The notes under the pieces: generated by a model | What the model saw: the letters and a program-made list of their open reading frames with translations, nothing else | Told to the model about the DNA's origin: nothing | The model's database searches: none | Shown: positions 56,350 to 64,000 of the stretch, in pieces | Layout of the letters: each line of letters begins with the position of its first letter | How positions within the stretch are numbered: the stretch's first letter is position 1 | DNA from: Kistimonas asteriae | GTDB lineage: Bacteria > Pseudomonadota > Gammaproteobacteria > Pseudomonadales > Endozoicomonadaceae | Reading direction: 5' to 3' | DNA length: 64,000 nt | NCBI RefSeq assembly: GCF_018263925.1 | Contig: NZ_JAEVHF010000010.1 | Span: 93,458 to 157,457, forward strand | Position numbers and translations under genes: made by a program

Positions 56350-57669
56350 TTAAATGGTAATCTGGCCCCAGCGTCGGCGTTGCCAGACCGTCAGAAGTGC
56401 CGTCGAAAGCAACAGTTTCTGAAGTAGGAGAACAGACCACACGGCCGTCAGGCTGGCCGTGCCATCATGGGTGACCAGCCAGATGCCGGGTAACATGAAC
56501 AGCCATAGCGTGCTGAATCGAATGGCCAGTACCGTTTTATTGGCCCCCGCACCCAATAGTGACTGGGTCAATACCAGGGCAAATGATTCAATGATGATAC
56601 TGAGCCCCGCTAACTGAAGGGGGAATACCGCCAGTTTAACCAGTGTCTCATCACTACCGAGGAAGGGACCCAGAAACCATTCCGGGACGATCAGTACCGG
56701 TACACTGAGCAGTGTCAGGATGCCACAGGCCAGCAGCGAAACATCCAGCCCCCATCGCCAGGCCTCCTGTTGTTTGCCTGCGCCCAATGCGTGACTCACC
56801 AGCGTGGTTGATGCCATCCCAAGCCCGATACCCGGGAGAATCAGAACCAGTGAAATATTGATCAATACATGGGCAACAGCCATGGCCTCGCTACCCAGTC
56901 GGGCGATGAGCCAGAACATGAGCGACATGCCAAGGGCAAAACAGGTCTGTTGTGCTGAATCGGGAATGGCGAGGCGTACCAGGCGAACGAAACCTTGCCG
57001 TGACGGGAGCTTGAAACGAAGCCCCCCCTGCAGTGCTCGTTGACGGATAAAGTAGTGATTCAGTAGTGCGCCAAGGTACATGGCGATCAGGGTACCCGTG
57101 GCCGCCCCGGCGACGCCCATTGAGGGAAAGCCCAGCAGACCGTAAATCAGGATGTAGCTGATGATGGCATTGCATAAGTGCGTAAACAGCAGCAGGCGGA
57201 AGAATGCGCCGGATTCCCGAATGCCATTCCAGAATCCCCGGTATGAAAGGTTGAGCACGGCAGCGGGCAGGCTAAGGATCCGAATGGCAAAGTAGAGCGC
57301 GGCAGCTTCTGTCACTGCCTGATCCGCCTGGAAGATCGGCATAATGTTTCCGGCTTCCAGACTGAGCAGGATGCAGAGGGGGAGTGCAAAGAGTAAAGCA
57401 ATCAGAAATCCACCACAGACGGGCTCCAGCGGATTACCCGCGCCTTCTCCTCGACGGCGCGCCACCTGGGCCTGGATAGCGGCAGACAAACCACTGATTA
57501 ATCCGAAACTGACAAAAATCGCATAATTACCGGCCCCGACAGCCGCTAACGCCGACTCCCCCAGCTGACCCACCAGGAGCGTATCGACCAGGTTGATCAG
57601 GCTTTGTGAAAACATGGTGCCGATGATCGGCAGGCCAAGGGACAGAATTGTGCGGATACGGTCTTGCAC
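56350..57669 (-). CDS. MATE family efflux transporter
   Basis: A 439-residue 12-helix exporter of the MatE fold. The start is GTG at 57667-57669, with GAGGT five bases upstream. Helix 1 has the common TMFSQSLINLVDTLLVGQLGE, and helices 7-12 repeat the pattern (GLGMASTTLVSHALGAGKQQ). Such pumps expel cationic drugs or metabolites using Na+ or H+. It lies after metH on the same strand with a hairpin between them, and converges with the symporter gene. Subfamily and substrate unknown. Confidence 0.9.
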   Translation of the reverse strand: MQDRIRTILSLGLPIIGTMFSQSLINLVDTLLVGQLGESALAAVGAGNYAIFVSFGLISGLSAAIQAQVARRRGEGAGNPLEPVCGGFLIALLFALPLCILLSLEAGNIMPIFQADQAVTEAAALYFAIRILSLPAAVLNLSYRGFWNGIRESGAFFRLLLFTHLCNAIISYILIYGLLGFPSMGVAGAATGTLIAMYLGALLNHYFIRQRALQGGLRFKLPSRQGFVRLVRLAIPDSAQQTCFALGMSLMFWLIARLGSEAMAVAHVLINISLVLILPGIGLGMASTTLVSHALGAGKQQEAWRWGLDVSLLACGILTLLSVPVLIVPEWFLGPFLGSDETLVKLAVFPLQLAGLSIIIESFALVLTQSLLGAGANKTVLAIRFSTLWLFMLPGIWLVTHDGTASLTAVWSVLLLQKLLLSTALLTVWQRRRWGQITI

Positions 57670-57695
57670 AACTACCTCTATCGGTGGCTGAGGAA

Positions 57696-57712
57696 ACGGG
57701 CCAAAGGCCCGT
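57696..57712 (-). terminator. Hairpin between metH and the MATE gene
   Basis: ACGGGCC-TTT-GGCCCGT on the minus strand is a perfect seven-pair stem just after the metH stop, followed by TTTCC. The T-tract is short, so termination may be partial and some transcripts could reach the MATE gene. Confidence 0.55.
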
Positions 57713-57715
57713 GTC

Positions 57716-61414
<3,699 letters not shown>

Positions 61415-61491
61415 CGTTATTGTTTCGTCTGGCCTTGGATGGATTAGCGCAGCGCAATAGTACCAGAATTATTCCTTGCAATGGGATGGGG

Positions 61492-61533
61492 CAATGGAAA
61501 TGCCGCACGCGCGCTGGCATTCCCATTGTTTTT
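61492..61533 (+). terminator. Hairpin with T-run between metH and the MFS gene (plus-strand sense)
   Basis: CAATGGAAATGCC, an 11-base loop and GGCATTCCCATTG form a 13-position stem with one mismatch, followed by TTTTT on the plus strand. Neither neighbour is transcribed in that direction. It would stop antisense transcripts coming from metH toward the MFS gene, or act as a 3' stem for the MFS transcript. Confidence 0.5.
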
Positions 61534-61537
61534 GCGG

Positions 61538-62752
61538 TCAAGCCTGGACGGTGGGCTGGTGAGGGGTAGAAAACAGTTTAAACGCAATGGTCAGAATAAG
61601 CGCAATACCCAGTGTGGTAGCGGTCAACATCGCCAGCGGCAGGGTGCTGCTATGATCAATCTTACCCGCAAGGGTGCTGACCAGGCTGGCAACCAGCATT
61701 TCCAGGAAGAATATCAGGCCGGACGCGGTACCCACATGCTTCTTCAGATGGCTGAGTGCATTCGCCTGGCAGGCAGGCATGAACAGACCCAGGCCTGCTT
61801 CATAGATCGCGATACCGGCGACATAACCGATAATGGATTGTCCGTCAGTGATCAGGGCGCTGATTACGGCGACCAGTGTACCTGTGATCAGGATGCACCA
61901 GGCCAGTCGCTGGCTGCCGGCTTTGCCCAGCCAATCGGTAATGCGACCTGCCAGCAGGCTGCTGCCAATATACGCACCCATGATGACCGCGAACAGCATG
62001 CCATAGGTTTTCGGGGCAAGCTCAAAATGACCGATCAGGACAAAGGGCGCGCTGGCGACAAAGACAAAAGCGCCTGAGAATGCCAGAGCTGCGGTCAGGG
62101 TCAGGCTCATGAAGCGACGATCGCTGAACAGGTCACGGTAACCGGCCAGCATACCGGCCAGGGATGTCTCGGTATCCGGGGTGTTGCTTTCCGGCAACAG
62201 GCTGACCGCGCTGGCGACAAAGGCACCGAATACTATCATGGCCATAAAGCTGGAATGCCAGCCAAACCATTCCTGCAACACGCCACCGATAATGGGGGCT
62301 ACCATGGGGGCGATGCAGAGGGTCGCGCTGATCATGCCAAGGATTCTGACATCATTTTTGTCTTTATAGAGGTCCCGGGCAATGGCGCGGGAAAGCGCGG
62401 TGCCGAAGCAGCCAGCCACGGCCTGAAGGAATCGTGCGGCAATAAACACTTCAATGCGGCTGGTCCAGAGAATGACGCCAGTGGCAATCAGATACACCAG
62501 ATAACCGGCAAGCAGGGTTTTGCGACGGCCGAATCGATCAGAGAGCGGGCCGCAGATCAGCATGGATACGGAAAAACCGATCATGAATATGCTAACGGTC
62601 CACTGAGTGACGGCGGCGGAGCTGCCAAAGGCGTCAGTAATGGCTGGCAGGGAAGGGGTAAACAGGTCTATGGAAAGCGGTCCGACCATGGCGCTCAATA
62701 CGAGAATGAGCATAACCAGGCCTGAATGTCGATTATGATCGATTTTCAGCAC
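61538..62752 (-). CDS. MFS drug exporter, Bcr/CflA family
   Basis: A 12-helix exporter of about 404 residues. GTG at 62750-62752 is chosen (VLKIDHNRHSG); the frame continues to a TTG at 62815, but that region lacks a ribosome-binding site and family similarity. The signature SIDLFTPSLPAI in helix 1, and GPLSDRFGRRKTLLAGY in loop 2-3, place it in the Bcr/CflA group that expels bicyclomycin, sulfonamide or other small compounds by proton antiport. It is upstream of metH on the same strand, separated by 123 bases and a hairpin. Substrate unknown. Confidence 0.85.
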   Translation of the reverse strand: MLKIDHNRHSGLVMLILVLSAMVGPLSIDLFTPSLPAITDAFGSSAAVTQWTVSIFMIGFSVSMLICGPLSDRFGRRKTLLAGYLVYLIATGVILWTSRIEVFIAARFLQAVAGCFGTALSRAIARDLYKDKNDVRILGMISATLCIAPMVAPIIGGVLQEWFGWHSSFMAMIVFGAFVASAVSLLPESNTPDTETSLAGMLAGYRDLFSDRRFMSLTLTAALAFSGAFVFVASAPFVLIGHFELAPKTYGMLFAVIMGAYIGSSLLAGRITDWLGKAGSQRLAWCILITGTLVAVISALITDGQSIIGYVAGIAIYEAGLGLFMPACQANALSHLKKHVGTASGLIFFLEMLVASLVSTLAGKIDHSSTLPLAMLTATTLGIALILTIAFKLFSTPHQPTVQA

Positions 62753-62948
62753 ATTGCCACCGGGGATATAGAGGAAAAAAGGCGGCAAAATAGCGATGTC
62801 TTGTCTAACGGGCAATCCGTGGAATTACTTCTTGTTCTATAGAATGCGAGAACCTGGCCTTTAACTGAGTGGTTTGGTCGGCTTTTCAGCGGGTCAGGAC
62901 AGGAGTAGAATTCAGCCAACAGCGATCAAACTACAGGCAGTAATAACG

Positions 62949-63545
62949 TTGACTACCACGGATCTCAATATCGATATTACCCCATCCGCTCAGGATTATC
63001 TGCGTGAACTGCTGGATAAGCAGTCGGTCGAAGGTATTGGTGTGCGTCTGTTCGTAACGCAGCCCGGTACTCCTCATGCTGAAACCTGCCTGGCGTACTG
63101 CAAACCGGGTGAGCACAAGGAAGCCGATCTCAAGATCGAATTGGAAAAGTTTGATGTCTGGATTGAGGCGGAAAGCGAAGAGTACCTGGAAGAAGCGACC
63201 ATTGATTATGCGACCGATCGAATGGGTGGTCAGCTGACCATCAAGGCACCGAATGCCAAGACGCCAAAAATTGGCGACGATAGCTCGCTGGATGCCAAGA
63301 TCAATTATTACCTGACCACCGAGATCAACCCGGGGCTGGCCTCCCACGGCGGCATGGTTCAGCTGGTCGAGATTGATGAAGGGGTTGCGATTCTCCAGTT
63401 TGGTGGCGGTTGCCAGGGCTGCGGCATGGTCGATGTGACTCTGAAAGACGGGGTAGAAAAAACGTTGAAGGATCGCATTCCTGAGCTGGTCGGTGTCCGT
63501 GATGTCACTGACCACTCGAATCGGGACAATGCTTTTTATAAGTAA
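62949..63545 (+). CDS. nfuA: Fe/S biogenesis protein NfuA
   Basis: A 198-residue iron-sulfur carrier. The start is taken as TTG 62949 (encoding [18 protein letters not shown]), which aligns with the family; no ATG lies in frame upstream. The N-terminal A-type-like domain lacks the full cysteine set but has [16 protein letters not shown]. The C-terminal Nfu domain carries the cluster-binding CxxC in [17 protein letters not shown]. It delivers [4Fe-4S] clusters to apo-proteins under iron or oxidative stress. A terminator follows, so the gene is probably transcribed alone. Confidence 0.94.
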   Translation: MTTTDLNIDITPSAQDYLRELLDKQSVEGIGVRLFVTQPGTPHAETCLAYCKPGEHKEADLKIELEKFDVWIEAESEEYLEEATIDYATDRMGGQLTIKAPNAKTPKIGDDSSLDAKINYYLTTEINPGLASHGGMVQLVEIDEGVAILQFGGGCQGCGMVDVTLKDGVEKTLKDRIPELVGVRDVTDHSNRDNAFYK

Positions 63546-63562
63546 AGGCAGGTTCCGGACAG

Positions 63563-63592
63563 AAAAAAGGCCTGAATAATCAGGCCTTTTTT
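63563..63592 (+). terminator. Rho-independent terminator of nfuA
   Basis: AAAAAAGGCCTG, loop AATAAT, CAGGCCTTTTTT: a perfect 12-pair stem with T-run, 18 bases after the stop codon. Confidence 0.93.
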
Positions 63593-63680
63593 ATTTTCCC
63601 ATTTTTTGCATCCAGCCTTATTGATTGTGCGTACTCTCAGGCGTTGGAACAAAAAACGGGCTAGGGGAGCGCATAACAGA

Positions 63681-64000
63681 ATGAAGAATAAGCTGAAATC
63701 AATTTTCATCAGTACGTATATTACAGCACTGCTGTTAGGTACCGCTGTCGCCATTTGGCATCTGGTTGCAGGACGTTCTGGAGCTTGGCTGAGCGTATTA
63801 ATCGCCTTGTCACCCGCTCTGTTGTTCTTTGTGAGGCTGTTTGTGCGTCCCATCGCTCGTACCAGTCAACATCTTTATGGGTTATTAGGTTTTGCCGCTA
63901 TTGGGGCCTGTTCCACACTGATCCTGTCACCTGCGAGTTGGGTTCCTTTTTCACTGAGCCTGGTGGTCGGACTAGGTGGCGGAGTTCTTTATGTATTCTG
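63681..64000 (+). CDS. Membrane protein, N-terminal part (3' end outside window)
   Basis: ATG 63681 opens a frame that stays open to the window end (106 codons). GGGGAG lies about eleven bases upstream, rather far. The product has three or four hydrophobic helices in its first 106 residues (about 9-27, 36-55, 66-85 and 90-106) joined by short basic loops (MKNKLKS, RLFVRPIARTS). It could be a small permease or the membrane anchor of a larger protein; in related genomes the gene after nfuA often encodes a thioredoxin-like protein, which cannot be tested here. Confidence 0.65.
   Translation, partial: MKNKLKSIFISTYITALLLGTAVAIWHLVAGRSGAWLSVLIALSPALLFFVRLFVRPIARTSQHLYGLLGFAAIGACSTLILSPASWVPFSLSLVVGLGGGVLYVF

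Noticed and set aside
61415..61537. Possible cobalamin or SAM riboswitch before metH
   Set aside because: The leader is only about 120 bases and lacks the B12 box and SAM-type conserved motifs; only a simple hairpin is seen.

Overview
The window is chromosomal DNA of moderate GC from a gammaproteobacterium, probably a marine or halophilic member of the broad Pseudomonadales/Oceanospirillales/Alteromonadales group. Three things suggest this. There is a full Na+-translocating NADH:quinone reductase operon with its maturation genes. The chain fadBA - topA - DUF6586 gene - small gene - sulA/lexA - psrA - nagZ - mtnP - csiV - mfd - gap - nqr - apbE - sthA closely follows the order known from Pseudomonas aeruginosa (PA3014 down to about PA2991). 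LapBCE-type secretion and a sodium symporter are also present. I see no tRNA, rRNA, IS element, prophage or CRISPR array. Genus cannot be decided from the sequence alone.

Layout. (1) About 1-7.1 kb: a DUF1302 barrel protein (5' end outside the window), a DUF1329 protein, a YCF48 beta-propeller and an RND/MMPL exporter. Together they look like a poorly understood envelope-spanning system for hydrophobic molecules. (2) 7.1-12 kb: a small unknown gene, a CPA2 antiporter without a regulatory domain, minD-minE without minC, and a Slt70-type lytic transglycosylase. (3) 12-15.4 kb, minus strand: a ThiXYZ-like ABC importer behind a coiled-coil protein gene. (4) 15.8-20.9 kb: a LapB-LapC-LapE type I secretion operon with no substrate gene beside it. 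(5) 20.9-23.1 kb: an unusual malate dehydrogenase, a universal stress protein and a small membrane-anchored protein. (6) 23.4-26.9 kb: fadBA, with a probable PsrA operator upstream. (7) 27-36.3 kb: topA, conserved small genes, the lexA-sulA SOS unit with two perfect LexA boxes, autoregulated psrA, an L,D-transpeptidase-fold protein, nagZ, an MscS channel and mtnP. (8) 36.4-38.5 kb: a three-gene partner-switching module (REC-PP2C phosphatase, STAS antagonist, ATPase kinase). (9) 38.5-44.7 kb: csiV, mfd and an N-terminally extended GAPDH. (10) 45.2-54 kb: nqrABCDEF, apbE, nqrM and sthA, an energy and redox block. (11) 54-64 kb: an orphan AT-rich gene, a sodium:solute symporter, a MATE exporter, metH, a Bcr/CflA exporter, nfuA and the start of a membrane protein gene.

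How the parts work together. PsrA, encoded at 32.2 kb, very likely controls its own gene and fadBA 9 kb away, linking fatty-acid sensing to beta-oxidation. Nqr turns NADH into a sodium gradient that the symporter and possibly the MATE pump can use; ApbE and NqrM supply its FMN and iron, and SthA balances NADPH against NADH. LexA represses itself and SulA, which stops division during DNA damage, while the nearby minDE places the septum.

The best candidates for undescribed biology are the DUF1302/DUF1329/YCF48/RND module, the minDE pair lacking minC, the malate dehydrogenase with an altered NAD motif, the orphan AT-rich gene at 54.1 kb, and two short reading frames with ribosome-binding sites upstream of topA and nqrA. 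Starts were reassigned where a ribosome-binding site or family alignment argued against the longest frame. All family names rest on recognition of the protein sequence, not on a search.
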